The notes under the pieces: generated by a model
The model's database searches: none
Seen by the model: the letters and a program-made list of their open reading frames with translations, nothing else
Told to the model about the DNA's origin: nothing
Made by a program: the position numbers and the translations under genes
Assembly (NCBI RefSeq): GCF_028283705.1
Contig: NZ_JAPWKD010000032.1
Coordinates: 558,001-622,000 of the forward strand
Origin: Pantoea sp.
GTDB lineage: Bacteria; Pseudomonadota; Gammaproteobacteria; Enterobacterales; Enterobacteriaceae
Direction of reading: 5' to 3'
DNA: 64,000 nt
Shown here: positions 26,846 through 36,312 of the stretch, in pieces
Numbering within the stretch: position 1 is the stretch's first letter
How the letters are laid out: each line of letters begins with the position of its first letter

Positions 26846-27826
26846 ATGTTCGTAGCCACTGCCCTGCTGTTCATTGGATTGATTTTACTGGCTTACGGCG
26901 CTGACCGATTAGTATTCAGTGCCGCGATCCTCAGTCGATCCTTCGGCATACCCCCGTTAATCATCGGCATGACCGTGGTCAGCATCGGCACTTCGCTCCC
27001 TGAATTGATCGTCTCTTTTTCAGCGGCGCAGCACGGACAGATGGATTTAGCAGTAGGCACTGCGCTGGGTTCGAACATCACTAATATTCTGTTAATCCTC
27101 GGCGGAGCGGCCCTGCTGCATCCTCTAACCGTCCATTCCAATCTGATTCGCCGCGAACTCCCGTTAATGCTGCTGGTCTCATTGCTGAGCGGGATTATGT
27201 TGTTTGATAATTATCTCAGCCGCCTTGATGGCGTAGCCTTGCTGCTGATTGCGCTGGGTTATCTGCTGGTGGCGATCCGGATCGCACGGCGGGCCGAGCG
27301 TGAAAATAACGACACCTTAACGCGCGAACAATTGGCGGAGCTGCCGCGTGACGAGAGCGGCAATACCGTTGCCTTTCTGTGGCTCGCCGTTGCACTGCTG
27401 ATCCTGCCGATGTCTACCCGCATGGTGATCGATAACGCGACCGTATTTGCCGATTACTTCGACGTAAGCGAACTGGTGATGGGGTTGACGTTAATCGCCG
27501 TTGGCACCAGCCTGCCGGAACTAGCTACCGTCATCGCTGGTGCGATGAAAGGCGAGGACGATATCGCCATCGGCAACCTGATCGGTGCCAATATTTTTAA
27601 TCTGGCCATTGTTCTGGGCCTGCCCGCGTTGATTCATCCGGGCAGCATTGATCCCCATGCCTTTGCCCGTGATTACTGGGTGATGTTGGGTGTCAGCGTG
27701 CTGTTCGCCCTGTTGTGCCTGCAACGCCGACGCCGAATTGGCCGGGCGGCAGGTGCCTTATTGTTAGCAGGATTTATCGTGTGGGTGTGCTGGCTGTGGC
27801 TTAGCCCCATGTTTATCACAGGTTAA
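26846..27826 (+). CDS. yrbG: Sodium/calcium exchanger-family protein YrbG
   Basis: A 326-residue inner-membrane protein of the CaCA cation/calcium exchanger family. It has about ten hydrophobic helices and the two inverted alpha repeats, VSIGTSLPELIVSF (about 47-60) and VGTSLPELATVI (about 218-229), each with the acidic residue that binds cation. Its physiological role is not settled in E. coli. It opens the yrbG-kdsD-kdsC-lptCAB run, 17 bp before kdsD. Confidence 0.92.
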   Translation: MFVATALLFIGLILLAYGADRLVFSAAILSRSFGIPPLIIGMTVVSIGTSLPELIVSFSAAQHGQMDLAVGTALGSNITNILLILGGAALLHPLTVHSNLIRRELPLMLLVSLLSGIMLFDNYLSRLDGVALLLIALGYLLVAIRIARRAERENNDTLTREQLAELPRDESGNTVAFLWLAVALLILPMSTRMVIDNATVFADYFDVSELVMGLTLIAVGTSLPELATVIAGAMKGEDDIAIGNLIGANIFNLAIVLGLPALIHPGSIDPHAFARDYWVMLGVSVLFALLCLQRRRRIGRAAGALLLAGFIVWVCWLWLSPMFITG

Positions 27827-27843
27827 TAAAGGACAGACTGAGT

Positions 27844-28824
27844 ATGTCACATCAGCAACCGGATTTTGACTTTCAACAGGCAGGCAGAGCGGTGCTGCGT
27901 ATTGAGCGTGAAGGCCTGGAACAACTCGATCAATATATAAATGACGACTTCTCACGCGCCTGCAAAATGATCTTTGCCTGTCGGGGTAAAGTGGTGGTGA
28001 TGGGGATGGGCAAGTCCGGACATATTGGCAAAAAGATCGCCGCGACCTTCGCCAGCACCGGCACGCCCGCATTCTTTGTTCATCCTGCAGAAGCCAGCCA
28101 TGGCGATCTGGGGATGGTCAGTACCAACGATGTGGTGATTGCCATTTCGAACAGCGGTGAGTCAAACGAGATACTCGCGCTGGTACCGGTGCTGAAACGC
28201 CAGAAAGTTCAGCTGATCTGTATCACCAGCCGTGCCGATAGCGCAATGGGCCGGGCCGCCGATGTCCATCTATGCGTAAAAGTGCCGCAGGAAGCCTGCC
28301 CGCTCGGTCTGGCCCCCACCACCAGCACCACCGCCACGCTGGTGATGGGGGATGCGCTGGCGGTGGCACTGCTGGAAGCGCGCGGCTTTACGCAGGAAGA
28401 TTTTGCATTGTCCCATCCAGGTGGCGCATTGGGGCGTAAACTGTTACTGCATGTCAGTGACATCATGCACAGTGGCGACGAGATCCCTCATGTCACGCGT
28501 GATGCATCATTGCGTGATGCGTTGCTGGAAATTACGCGGAAAAATCTCGGTCTGACGGTGATCGTCGATGATCTGATGAAAATTGAAGGTATCTTCACCG
28601 ACGGTGACTTACGCCGGGTGTTTGATATGGGTATCGATTTCCAGTCAGCCCGCATTCAGGATGTGATGACCCGTGGTGGCATCCGCGTACGCCCCAATCT
28701 GCTGGCGGTGGATGCCCTTAACCTGATGCAAAACAAAAACATCACTGCATTGCTGGTGGCCGATGACGATCGCCTGCTCGGTGTGGTACATATGCATGAC
28801 ATGCTGCGCGCCGGCGTGGTCTGA
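27844..28824 (+). CDS. kdsD: D-arabinose 5-phosphate isomerase KdsD
   Basis: A 326-residue isomerase converting ribulose 5-phosphate to arabinose 5-phosphate, the first step of Kdo synthesis for LPS. It has an N-terminal SIS domain (about 45-180; GMGKSGHIGKKIAATFASTGT and ISNSGESNEIL) and two C-terminal CBS domains (about 205-326). The histidine in ALSHPGGALGRKLL is conserved in the family. Confidence 0.96.
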   Translation: MSHQQPDFDFQQAGRAVLRIEREGLEQLDQYINDDFSRACKMIFACRGKVVVMGMGKSGHIGKKIAATFASTGTPAFFVHPAEASHGDLGMVSTNDVVIAISNSGESNEILALVPVLKRQKVQLICITSRADSAMGRAADVHLCVKVPQEACPLGLAPTTSTTATLVMGDALAVALLEARGFTQEDFALSHPGGALGRKLLLHVSDIMHSGDEIPHVTRDASLRDALLEITRKNLGLTVIVDDLMKIEGIFTDGDLRRVFDMGIDFQSARIQDVMTRGGIRVRPNLLAVDALNLMQNKNITALLVADDDRLLGVVHMHDMLRAGVV

Positions 28825-28837
28825 ACAGGAAAAGAAC

Positions 28838-29404
28838 ATGAGTGTTGAAACACCCGCAGTGGAAACCTGCTATGGTCCGGTGAGCGCAGAAATCATGGCG
28901 CGAGCAGCGCAAATCCGCCTGCTGATTTGTGACGTTGATGGTGTGATGTCAGACGGCCTGATTTACATGGGCAACAGCGGCGAAGAATTGAAAGCCTTTA
29001 ACGTACGCGATGGTTATGGCATTCGTTGCCTGCTGACCTCGGGCATCGAAGTGGCTATTATTACCGGCCGCAATGCCAGACTGATGGAAGATCGTTGTAA
29101 AACCCTCGGCATTACGCATCTTTATCAGGGACAATCGGATAAGCTTTTGGCCTGGCGTGAACTCCTGGATAAACTGTCATTATCTGCCGAACAGGTAGCG
29201 TATATCGGTGATGACCTGATCGACTGGCCGGTCATGGCGCGAGTCGGTCTCAGTGTCGCCGTTGCCGATGCGCACCCGATTCTGCTGCCGCGCGCGCATT
29301 ACGTCACCCGCATTGCCGGTGGCCGCGGTGCAGTACGTGAACTTTGCGATCTGATCTTAATGGCGCAGAATAAATTTGAGGATGCCAAAGGGCAATCAGT
29401 ATGA
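28838..29404 (+). CDS. kdsC: 3-deoxy-D-manno-octulosonate 8-phosphate phosphatase KdsC
   Basis: A 188-residue HAD-superfamily phosphatase that releases Kdo from Kdo-8-phosphate. The HAD motif I is LLICDVDGVMSDG (about residues 28-40), motif II is AIITGRNA and motif III lies in YIGDDLIDWPVM. The ATG at 28838 after AGGAAAAG is chosen, because the longer frame overlaps kdsD. It overlaps lptC by 4 bp. Confidence 0.96.
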   Translation: MSVETPAVETCYGPVSAEIMARAAQIRLLICDVDGVMSDGLIYMGNSGEELKAFNVRDGYGIRCLLTSGIEVAIITGRNARLMEDRCKTLGITHLYQGQSDKLLAWRELLDKLSLSAEQVAYIGDDLIDWPVMARVGLSVAVADAHPILLPRAHYVTRIAGGRGAVRELCDLILMAQNKFEDAKGQSV

Positions 29405-29979
29405 GTAAAAGCAGGCGTTGGATAACGCTGATTCTGGCCTTAATCGCTCTGGTGCTGATCGGCTGGAATCTTACCAACCAGGATGAGAGCAAAACACCGG
29501 TTGCCACCAACGATCAGGAGCCGACCTATACCAGCTCGACTTCTCACACCGTGGTATACAATCCCGATGGTGCGCTGGCCTATAAGCTGATTTCGGATAA
29601 AGTTACCTACTTTGATGCCGATCAACTGAGCTGGTTCGAAAATCCGGTGATGACCACCTATGACGTGAACAAAATTCCAACCTGGTCTGTTCGCTCGGAT
29701 AAGGCAAAGCTCACCAAAGATCGTATGCTCTATCTATACGGCCACGTTGAAGTAAACACCCTGACGCAGGATTCCGAGTTACAGCGCATCAAAACGGATA
29801 ATGCGGTAGTCAATCTGGTTACCCAGGATGTCACTTCAGACGATCAGGTCACCCTTTATGGCCGCAGTTTTAACTCTACTGGCATGAAGATGCGCGGCAA
29901 CTTACGGACAAAAAATGCCGAGTTGATTGAAAAGGTCAAATCCTCCTATGAAATCCAAAATGAACAAAAACAGCCTTAA
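29401..29979 (+). CDS. lptC: LPS export protein LptC
   Basis: A 192-residue bitopic inner-membrane protein linking the LptB2FG transporter to the LptA bridge. One N-terminal membrane helix (WITLILALIALVLIGWNL) is followed by the periplasmic beta-jellyroll domain with DADQLSWFENPVMTTYD and GHVEVNTLTQDSELQRIKTD. It overlaps kdsC and, at its 3' end, lptA. Confidence 0.95.
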   Translation: MSKSRRWITLILALIALVLIGWNLTNQDESKTPVATNDQEPTYTSSTSHTVVYNPDGALAYKLISDKVTYFDADQLSWFENPVMTTYDVNKIPTWSVRSDKAKLTKDRMLYLYGHVEVNTLTQDSELQRIKTDNAVVNLVTQDVTSDDQVTLYGRSFNSTGMKMRGNLRTKNAELIEKVKSSYEIQNEQKQP

Positions 29980-30502
29980 GTTACTGCTGGTCAGCGCCCT
30001 GTTAGCCACCAGTCTGCCCGCTCTGGCATTAACAGGAGACTCGGACAAACCCGTCAATATCGTTTCAGAAAACCAGGCGCTGGATTTGCAGGGTAATGTC
30101 GCCACCTTCACCGGCAATGTGATCGTGACCCAGGGATCGATCAAAATCACCGCTGACAAAGTGGTGGTGACCCGTCCGGGCGGCGATAGCAAAAAAACCA
30201 TCGTTGATGCCTGGGGCAACCCCGCGACTTTCTATCAAATGCAGGATAACGGCAAGCCGGTACAAGGCCATGCTGCCAAGCTGCACTACGAACTGGCCAA
30301 TGACTTTGTTGAGCTGACTGGCAACGCTTACATTGAGCAGCTGGATAGCAATATCAAAGGTGATCGCATCACCTATCTGGTGAAAGAACAGAAAATGCAG
30401 GCCTTCAGTCAGGGCCAGAGCAAACGCGTGACCACCGTACTGGTGCCGTCGCAGTTGCAGGACAAAAACGGTTCATCCCAGAGCCAAAAGAAGAGTAACT
30501 AA
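29948..30502 (+). CDS. lptA: LPS-binding periplasmic bridge protein LptA
   Basis: A 184-residue periplasmic protein that polymerises into the bridge carrying LPS to the outer membrane. It has a signal peptide (LKLLLVSALLATSLPALA) and the OstA/LptA fold with QGNVATFTGNVIVTQGSIKI and DNGKPVQGHAAKLHYELAND. The ATG at 29948, with TCCTCC-type AT-rich leader inside lptC, gives the family start; it overlaps lptC by 32 bp. Confidence 0.95.
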   Translation: MKSKMNKNSLKLLLVSALLATSLPALALTGDSDKPVNIVSENQALDLQGNVATFTGNVIVTQGSIKITADKVVVTRPGGDSKKTIVDAWGNPATFYQMQDNGKPVQGHAAKLHYELANDFVELTGNAYIEQLDSNIKGDRITYLVKEQKMQAFSQGQSKRVTTVLVPSQLQDKNGSSQSQKKSN

Positions 30503-30507
30503 TTTCT

Positions 30508-31233
30508 ATGGCCACACTGATCGCTGAAAACCTGGCGAAAGCCTATAAAGGCCGCCGCGTGGTAGAAGACGTTAGCCTGCAGGTGAAATCCGGCGAAATC
30601 GTCGGCCTGCTGGGTCCCAACGGGGCCGGTAAAACCACCACCTTCTACATGGTGGTAGGTATTGTGCCGCGTGATGCCGGTCGCATCGTCATTGATGATG
30701 AAGACATCAGTATCCTGCCACTGCATGCGCGCGCGCGCCGTGGCATTGGTTATCTGCCGCAGGAAGCATCGATTTTCCGTCGCCTGAGCGTTTACGACAA
30801 CCTGATGGCGGTATTGCAGGTTCGTGATGATCTTAGCGAAGAACAGCGCCAGGACCGTGCCAATGAACTAATGGAAGAGTTCCACATTGAGCACCTGCGT
30901 GACAGCATGGGTCAGGCGCTTTCCGGTGGTGAACGCCGCCGTGTGGAGATTGCCCGTGCACTGGCCGCCAACCCTAAATTCATCCTGCTGGATGAACCGT
31001 TTGCGGGTGTCGACCCCATTTCCGTCATTGATATCAAGAAGATCATTGAGCATCTGCGCGATAGCGGGCTGGGCGTGTTGATCACCGACCACAACGTGCG
31101 CGAAACCCTTGCCGTTTGTGAACGCGCTTACATCGTCAGCCAGGGGCATTTGATTGCCCACGGCACCCCCGATGAAATACTTGCAGATGAGCAGGTTAAG
31201 CGTGTTTATTTGGGCGAAGAGTTCAGACTCTGA
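30508..31233 (+). CDS. lptB: LPS export ABC transporter ATPase LptB
   Basis: A 241-residue ABC ATPase driving LPS extraction with LptFG. Walker A is GPNGAGKTT, the signature is LSGGERRRVEIARALA, Walker B is FILLDEPFAGVDP, and the H-loop lies in LITDHNVRET. It starts 5 bp after lptA and is followed by rpoN after 48 bp. Confidence 0.97.
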   Translation: MATLIAENLAKAYKGRRVVEDVSLQVKSGEIVGLLGPNGAGKTTTFYMVVGIVPRDAGRIVIDDEDISILPLHARARRGIGYLPQEASIFRRLSVYDNLMAVLQVRDDLSEEQRQDRANELMEEFHIEHLRDSMGQALSGGERRRVEIARALAANPKFILLDEPFAGVDPISVIDIKKIIEHLRDSGLGVLITDHNVRETLAVCERAYIVSQGHLIAHGTPDEILADEQVKRVYLGEEFRL

Positions 31234-31281
31234 TAAGGTGTCGTAACCTCCGACGTTTGCTTAGGAAATTCAATCCGGATT

Positions 31282-32715
31282 ATGAAGCAAGGTTTGCAAC
31301 TCAGGCTCAGCCAACAGCTGGCGATGACACCCCAGCTGCAGCAGGCAATCCGCTTGCTGCAACTCTCTACGCTTGAACTCCAGCAGGAATTACAACTGGC
31401 GCTGGAAAGCAATCCATTGCTTGAACAATCAGATCTCCATGAAGAAGTAGACACACGGGAATATCAGGAGAGCGAAGCGCTCGATACTCGAGAGGCACTC
31501 GAACAAAAGGATATGCCGGAAGAGTTGCCGCTCGACGCCACCTGGGATGAGATCTACACCGCCGGTACGCCTTCAGGCACCGGGACCGATTATCAGGATG
31601 ATGAATTGCCGGTGTACCAGGGGGAGACGACGCAGTCATTGCAGGACTACCTGATGTGGCAGGTCGAGCTGACGCCCTTTACTGATACTGACCGTGCCAT
31701 TGCGACCTCGATTGTGGATGCGATTGACGATACCGGCTACCTCACCGTGACGTTGCAGGATATCTGCGACAGCATTGGCGATGAGGAGCTGACGCTGGAC
31801 GAAGTGGAAGCGGTACTGAAACGCGTGCAGCGTTTTGACCCGGTCGGTGTCGGTGCACGTGATTTACGTGATTGTCTGCTGGTCCAGCTTTCACAATATG
31901 CCAGTGATATACCGATGCTGGCCGAAGCGCGCCTCATCGTCAGTGAACATCTCGACCTGCTGGCCAATCATGATTTCCGCAGTCTGATGCGGGTGACGCG
32001 TCTGAAAGAAGATGTGTTGAAAGATGCCATGCTGCTGATTCAGTCGCTCGATCCGCGTCCGGGCCAGTCGGTGAATACCAGCGAACCGGAATATGTCATT
32101 CCTGATGTGCTGGTACGCAAAACCGGCACACGCTGGACGGTCGAACTGAATGCTGACAGCGTGCCACGTCTGAAAATCAACCAGCATTATGCCGCGATGG
32201 GCGGAGCTGCGCGTAACGACAGCGATAGCCAGTTCATCCGCAGCAACCTACAGGAAGCCCGATGGCTGATTAAGAGCCTGGAGAGCCGCAACGACACGCT
32301 GCTGAAAGTGACACGTTGTATTGTCGAGCAGCAGCAGGCGTTCTTTGAGCAGGGCGAGGAGTATATGCGCCCCATGGTGCTGGCGGATATCGCCTCAGCC
32401 GTGGATATGCATGAATCCACGATTTCGCGCGTCACCACGCAGAAGTATTTACATAGCCCGCGTGGCATCTTTGAACTGAAGTATTTTTTCTCCAGCCATG
32501 TGAACACCGAAGGCGGTGGCGAAGCCTCTTCCACGGCAATACGTGCGCTGGTGAAAAAATTGATCTCTGCGGAAAACCCCGCAAAACCCTTGAGCGACAG
32601 CAAACTGACCTCCATGTTATCTGAACAGGGCATCATGGTGGCCCGCCGTACGGTTGCTAAGTATCGCGAGTCTTTGTCCATCCCGCCCTCGAATCAGCGT
32701 AAACAGCTGGTTTGA
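31282..32715 (+). CDS. rpoN: RNA polymerase sigma-54 factor RpoN
   Basis: A 477-residue sigma factor for nitrogen-limited and other enhancer-dependent promoters. Region I is the glutamine- and leucine-rich start LQLRLSQQLAMTPQLQQAIR, region II is acidic (about 50-120), and region III ends in the RpoN box ARRTVAKYRE (about 454-463), which contacts the -24 element. It is followed 21 bp on by hpf, as in E. coli. Confidence 0.97.
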   Translation: MKQGLQLRLSQQLAMTPQLQQAIRLLQLSTLELQQELQLALESNPLLEQSDLHEEVDTREYQESEALDTREALEQKDMPEELPLDATWDEIYTAGTPSGTGTDYQDDELPVYQGETTQSLQDYLMWQVELTPFTDTDRAIATSIVDAIDDTGYLTVTLQDICDSIGDEELTLDEVEAVLKRVQRFDPVGVGARDLRDCLLVQLSQYASDIPMLAEARLIVSEHLDLLANHDFRSLMRVTRLKEDVLKDAMLLIQSLDPRPGQSVNTSEPEYVIPDVLVRKTGTRWTVELNADSVPRLKINQHYAAMGGAARNDSDSQFIRSNLQEARWLIKSLESRNDTLLKVTRCIVEQQQAFFEQGEEYMRPMVLADIASAVDMHESTISRVTTQKYLHSPRGIFELKYFFSSHVNTEGGGEASSTAIRALVKKLISAENPAKPLSDSKLTSMLSEQGIMVARRTVAKYRESLSIPPSNQRKQLV

Positions 32716-32736
32716 ATGTATTGAGAAGGAAGACCT

Positions 32737-33024
32737 ATGCAGATAAACCTTACCGGACTGAATGTAGAGATTACCGAACCGCTGCGCGAATTTGTAAATA
32801 GCAAATTTGCCAAACTGGAACACTATTTTGATCGTATCAATCAGGTCTATATTGTTCTGAAAGTGGAGAAGGTAACGCAGATTGCTGATGCAACCTTGCA
32901 TGTGAACGGCGGGGAGTTGCACGCGACATCGGAAGCGGAAGATATGTACGCGGCCATTGACGGATTGATCGACAAGCTTTCCCGTCAGTTGACTAAACAT
33001 AAAGACAAACTGAAAAAACACTAA
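32737..33024 (+). CDS. hpf: Ribosome hibernation promoting factor HPF (short form)
   Basis: A 95-residue S30AE-family protein that helps form 100S ribosome dimers in stationary phase. Recognised by NLTGLNVEITEPLREFV, the start, and EDMYAAIDGLIDKLSRQLTKHKDK, the end. It lacks the C-terminal extension of long HPF, as usual in enterobacteria. It carries a rpoN-hpf-ptsN arrangement and is followed by a terminator-like hairpin. Confidence 0.95.
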   Translation: MQINLTGLNVEITEPLREFVNSKFAKLEHYFDRINQVYIVLKVEKVTQIADATLHVNGGELHATSEAEDMYAAIDGLIDKLSRQLTKHKDKLKKH

Positions 33025-33073
33025 CCTTCACGCTTGCAGAGTGCTGACCGGTTCGGCACTCAGAGCACAGAAT

Positions 33074-33098
33074 GGGGCGGGCTGACCGCCCCGTTTTG
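33074..33098 (+). terminator. Terminator-like hairpin between hpf and ptsN
   Basis: Stem GGGGCGG (33074-33080) with CCGCCCC (33086-33092), loop GCTGA, followed by GTTTTGTC. It sits 50 bp after hpf within the 170-bp gap before ptsN, so it may partly end or attenuate the lptB-rpoN-hpf transcript; the short T-run suggests incomplete termination. Confidence 0.6.
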
Positions 33099-33194
33099 TC
33101 ATCTGCGCAAGCGCCAACAGGAGAACCTGCATTTTCCCCGCTAACGGGTTAAAGTGGGTGATCCTCGCGGCTATGTGAACTCGCAAGTGAAACG

Positions 33195-33680
33195 ATGATG
33201 AACAACGATCTGACACTGGAATTGAGCTCGGTCCTCACGCTGGACTGCACCCGCAGCGGCGTACACTGCCAGAGTAAAAAACGTGCGCTGGAAATTATCA
33301 GCGAGCTGGCAGCTAAGCAGCTCAATCTGCCTCACCAGACGCTTTTCGAAGCAATCCTCACCCGTGAACGCATGGGCAGTACCGGTATTGGCAATGGCAT
33401 TGCTATTCCGCATGGCAAGCTGGAGGAAGACACCCTGCGCGCCGTAGGTGTGTTTATCAGCCTCGATCAGCCGATCGCCTTTGACGCGGTCGACAATCAG
33501 CCAGTAGACCTGCTGTTTGCGCTGCTGGTGCCGGCGGACCAGTGTAAAACCCATCTGCATACGCTATCGCTGGTGGCTAAACGCCTGGCAGATAAAACCG
33601 TCTGTCGTCGTCTGCGCGCAGCGCAGAACGATGAAGAACTCTATGCCATTATCACAGAAGCACAGGACGACCATCCTTAA
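33195..33680 (+). CDS. ptsN: PTS IIA-Ntr regulatory protein PtsN
   Basis: A 161-residue IIA protein of the nitrogen PTS, receiving phosphate from NPr and regulating potassium transport and other targets. The phosphorylated histidine is His73 in GNGIAIPHGKLEED. The ATG at 33195 gives a start matching E. coli; the next codon is also ATG. It follows a 170-bp gap after hpf and leads into rapZ. Confidence 0.96.
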   Translation: MMNNDLTLELSSVLTLDCTRSGVHCQSKKRALEIISELAAKQLNLPHQTLFEAILTRERMGSTGIGNGIAIPHGKLEEDTLRAVGVFISLDQPIAFDAVDNQPVDLLFALLVPADQCKTHLHTLSLVAKRLADKTVCRRLRAAQNDEELYAIITEAQDDHP

Positions 33681-33732
33681 GCGACAGACACTTTTACCGG
33701 CCAGGGTGCCGGTTTAAAACGGGAGAAATGTG

Positions 33733-34587
33733 ATGGTGCTGATGATCGTTAGCGGTCGGTCAGGCTCAGGAAAATCAGTCGCGTTGCGTGCGCTTGAGGA
33801 CATGGGATTCTACTGTGTCGATAATCTGCCAGTGGTGCTGCTGCCCGAACTGGCAAATACGTTAACCGAACGCAATATCTCAGCCGCCGTCAGTATTGAC
33901 GTGCGGAACATGCCCGAATCGCCGGAGATTTTTGAAACTGCCCTCAATAATCTGCCGGAGTCCTTTGCGCCGCAGCTTTTGTTTCTAGATGCCGATCGCA
34001 ACACGCTGATTCGTCGCTACAGCGATACCCGCCGCCTGCATCCGCTTTCCAGTAAAAACCTGTCACTGGAGAGCGCCATTGATGAGGAAAGCGATCTGCT
34101 GGAGCCGCTGCGTTCACGCGCCGATCTGATTATCGACACCTCGGAGATGTCGGTGCATGAGCTGGCCGAGATGCTGCGGACCCGTCTGCTGGGTAAACGC
34201 GAACGTGAATTGACCATGGTGTTTGAATCCTTTGGCTTCAAACATGGTATTCCAATCGATGCCGATTATGTCTTTGATGTTCGTTTTCTGCCTAACCCGC
34301 ACTGGGATCCGAAACTGCGTCCGATGACCGGCCTCGATCGTCCGGTGGCGGCGTTTCTCGATCGACATACCGAAGTACATAACTTTATCTACCAGACGCG
34401 CAGTTACCTTGAGCTGTGGCTGCCGATGCTGGAAACCAATAATCGCAGTTACCTCACTGTCGCCATTGGCTGTACCGGGGGTAAACACCGTTCGGTGTAC
34501 ATTGCCGAACAGCTGGCCGATTACTTCCGCTCACGTGGAAAAAATGTGCAGTCCCGTCATCGCACCCTGGAAAAACGCAAATCATGA
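33733..34587 (+). CDS. rapZ: RNase adapter protein RapZ
   Basis: A 284-residue RNA-binding protein that senses glucosamine-6-phosphate and presents the sRNA GlmZ to RNase E. An N-terminal nucleotide-binding domain has Walker A GRSGSGKS (residues 8-15). The C-terminal half holds FGFKHGIPIDADYVFDVRFL and IGCTGGKHRSVYIAE. ATG 33733 is preferred to GTG 33730 by comparison with the family. It overlaps ptsO by 4 bp. Confidence 0.96.
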   Translation: MVLMIVSGRSGSGKSVALRALEDMGFYCVDNLPVVLLPELANTLTERNISAAVSIDVRNMPESPEIFETALNNLPESFAPQLLFLDADRNTLIRRYSDTRRLHPLSSKNLSLESAIDEESDLLEPLRSRADLIIDTSEMSVHELAEMLRTRLLGKRERELTMVFESFGFKHGIPIDADYVFDVRFLPNPHWDPKLRPMTGLDRPVAAFLDRHTEVHNFIYQTRSYLELWLPMLETNNRSYLTVAIGCTGGKHRSVYIAEQLADYFRSRGKNVQSRHRTLEKRKS

Positions 34588-34856
34588 CCGTGAAGCAGAC
34601 CGTTGAGATTCGTAACAAGCTGGGGATGCATGCCCGCCCGGCCATGAAACTGTTTGAGCTGGTGCAGAGTTTCGACGCTGAAGTACTACTACGCAATGAA
34701 GCCGGAACGGAAGCCGAAGCCAGCAGCGTAATCGCACTGCTGATGCTGGATTCCGCTAAAGGGGGCCATATTGAGATCGAAGCCAGCGGACCGGAAGAGA
34801 CTCAGGCACTGGCTGCGGTGATCGAATTGTTTGAAGCGGGTTTCGACGAAGATTAA
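34584..34856 (+). CDS. ptsO: Phosphocarrier protein NPr
   Basis: A 90-residue HPr-like phosphocarrier of the nitrogen PTS, transferring phosphate from EI-Ntr to PtsN. The active histidine is His16 in NKLGMHARPAMKL. It is coupled to rapZ by a 4-bp overlap and ends 5 bp before the convergent mtgA. Confidence 0.95.
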   Translation: MTVKQTVEIRNKLGMHARPAMKLFELVQSFDAEVLLRNEAGTEAEASSVIALLMLDSAKGGHIEIEASGPEETQALAAVIELFEAGFDED

Positions 34857-34861
34857 TCGCC

Positions 34862-35584
34862 TCAGTGCAACTTGTAGCGATTCAGAAAACCTTCCCCACC
34901 CAGCTGGCGCATCTGCCGCATGATCCATTGCTGGCGTTGACGAATATAGCCTGAAGGCGCGTCGGCGCGGAAACGGATCGGATTCGGCAGGACTGCCGCC
35001 AGCAGAGCCGCTTCCGACATCGTCAGACGGCTGGCGGGTTTGTGGAAATAACGTTGTGACGCCTCCTCCACACCGAATACCCCATTGCCCAATTCCGCGA
35101 TATTCAGATAGACCGTCAGAATCCGGCGCTTGGTCCATACGGTTTCAATACCCACCGTCAGCCCGGCTTCCAGACCTTTTCGCACCCAACTGCGCCCATC
35201 CCACAGGAACAGATTTTTTGCGGTCTGCTGTGAAAGCGTCGACGCACCTCGCATGCGTTCATCCCCTTCGTTATCGAGCACCGACTGGATCGCTTGCACA
35301 TCAAATCCCCAGTGGACCGGGAATTTTTGATCTTCAGAAGCAATCACCGCCAGCGCCATCCACGGAGAGATCTGATCCATACTGACCCAATCGGAATGCG
35401 CCACGTAATCAAAATTGCCGCTCAGCCAGGCCCCGAGCTGTCGTTGCACCATCACCGCGGAGAAAGGTACCGGCAAAAAAGAAAACAACAAAATTGCCGC
35501 CAGCCAAATACCCAACCAGGCGAGCAGGAATTTTGCCATTATCACTTTAATACGTTGCCGAAGTTTCCCTTTATTCTTACTCAT
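34862..35584 (-). CDS. mtgA: Monofunctional biosynthetic peptidoglycan transglycosylase MtgA
   Basis: A 240-residue GT51-family glycosyltransferase that polymerises lipid II glycan. One N-terminal membrane helix (LLAWLGIWLAAILLFSFLPV) precedes the GT51 domain with AVIASEDQKFPVHWGFD, where the glutamate is catalytic, GASTLSQQTAKNLFL and RILTVYLNIAELGNGVFG. Either of two adjacent ATGs (35584 or 35587) could start it. The elbB gene that precedes mtgA in E. coli is missing. Confidence 0.95.
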   Translation of the reverse strand: MSKNKGKLRQRIKVIMAKFLLAWLGIWLAAILLFSFLPVPFSAVMVQRQLGAWLSGNFDYVAHSDWVSMDQISPWMALAVIASEDQKFPVHWGFDVQAIQSVLDNEGDERMRGASTLSQQTAKNLFLWDGRSWVRKGLEAGLTVGIETVWTKRRILTVYLNIAELGNGVFGVEEASQRYFHKPASRLTMSEAALLAAVLPNPIRFRADAPSGYIRQRQQWIMRQMRQLGGEGFLNRYKLH

Positions 35585-35820
35585 CAAATTTACTCTTACC
35601 TGTTCCCTGTATTAATCAATCACTCCGGTCACGATAACACTCAGCGACACCCGGGTGCTAAAAATTACTCAGTGACCAGTTGATTTATCAAACAAAGTCA
35701 TTACCTGCGCAACTATCGTTCCTTTAATAGAGCCAAATACATCAATCACTTCCGCTATTAAGGAATCGGTTCCATGTTCAAACTCTCATCGGAAGAGTTC
35801 GTTATGGACAATTAACCGAA

Positions 35821-35836
35821 TGTGATATGAGTCACA
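35821..35836. promoter_or_regulatory. CRP-type binding site
   Basis: TGTGATATGAGTCACA has the exact TGTGA-N6-TCACA core of the CRP consensus. The nearest starts are mtgA (minus, about 240 bp away) and arcZ (plus, about 520 bp away), so no target is obvious. Confidence 0.6.
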
Positions 35837-36035
35837 CCAAATGATTCACCATACTTAACATTAAGCCTTCTCAGCGTTTGAGCATGTTCATTGATTAACG
35901 AAAGCATTATGAAAAAAATGTGTAATTTCGCAGCAGATACTCTGTGACTTCCGCCATTTGTGGTAAAGCATTTTATATGACATTTGGTTTACATACAGGG
36001 TTAAAACCATAAACCGGAACTTTCTGTCGACGGTT

Positions 36036-36051
36036 TCCAAAACGTTTTGGA
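36036..36051. promoter_or_regulatory. 16-bp perfect palindrome, possible operator
   Basis: TCCAAAACGTTTTGGA is a perfect palindrome with a central CG, the form of LacI/GalR-family operators. It lies alone in the mtgA-arcZ gap. The regulator is unknown. Confidence 0.35.
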
Positions 36052-36312
36052 TAACCCGGGCACTCTTCCCATATTCGCACCATTTTTCAGTCGGTTAACC
36101 TGAAAAAAAACAAAAATTTTGCCACCAGCTGGCTTTCGCTGCGCTTGTCGGGTTTTTCTGCCGCTTCAGCACGTTATGATCACAGCAAAAATAGAACATT
36201 TGGTCAAAAATAACACAATGAGGCAAAGAAATTGATTCCTTGCTTGACTGTGTCATCAAATTAATGTTTTCTGTATTTAAACGCTGCTCAACATCACACA
36301 ATTTAATGAATC

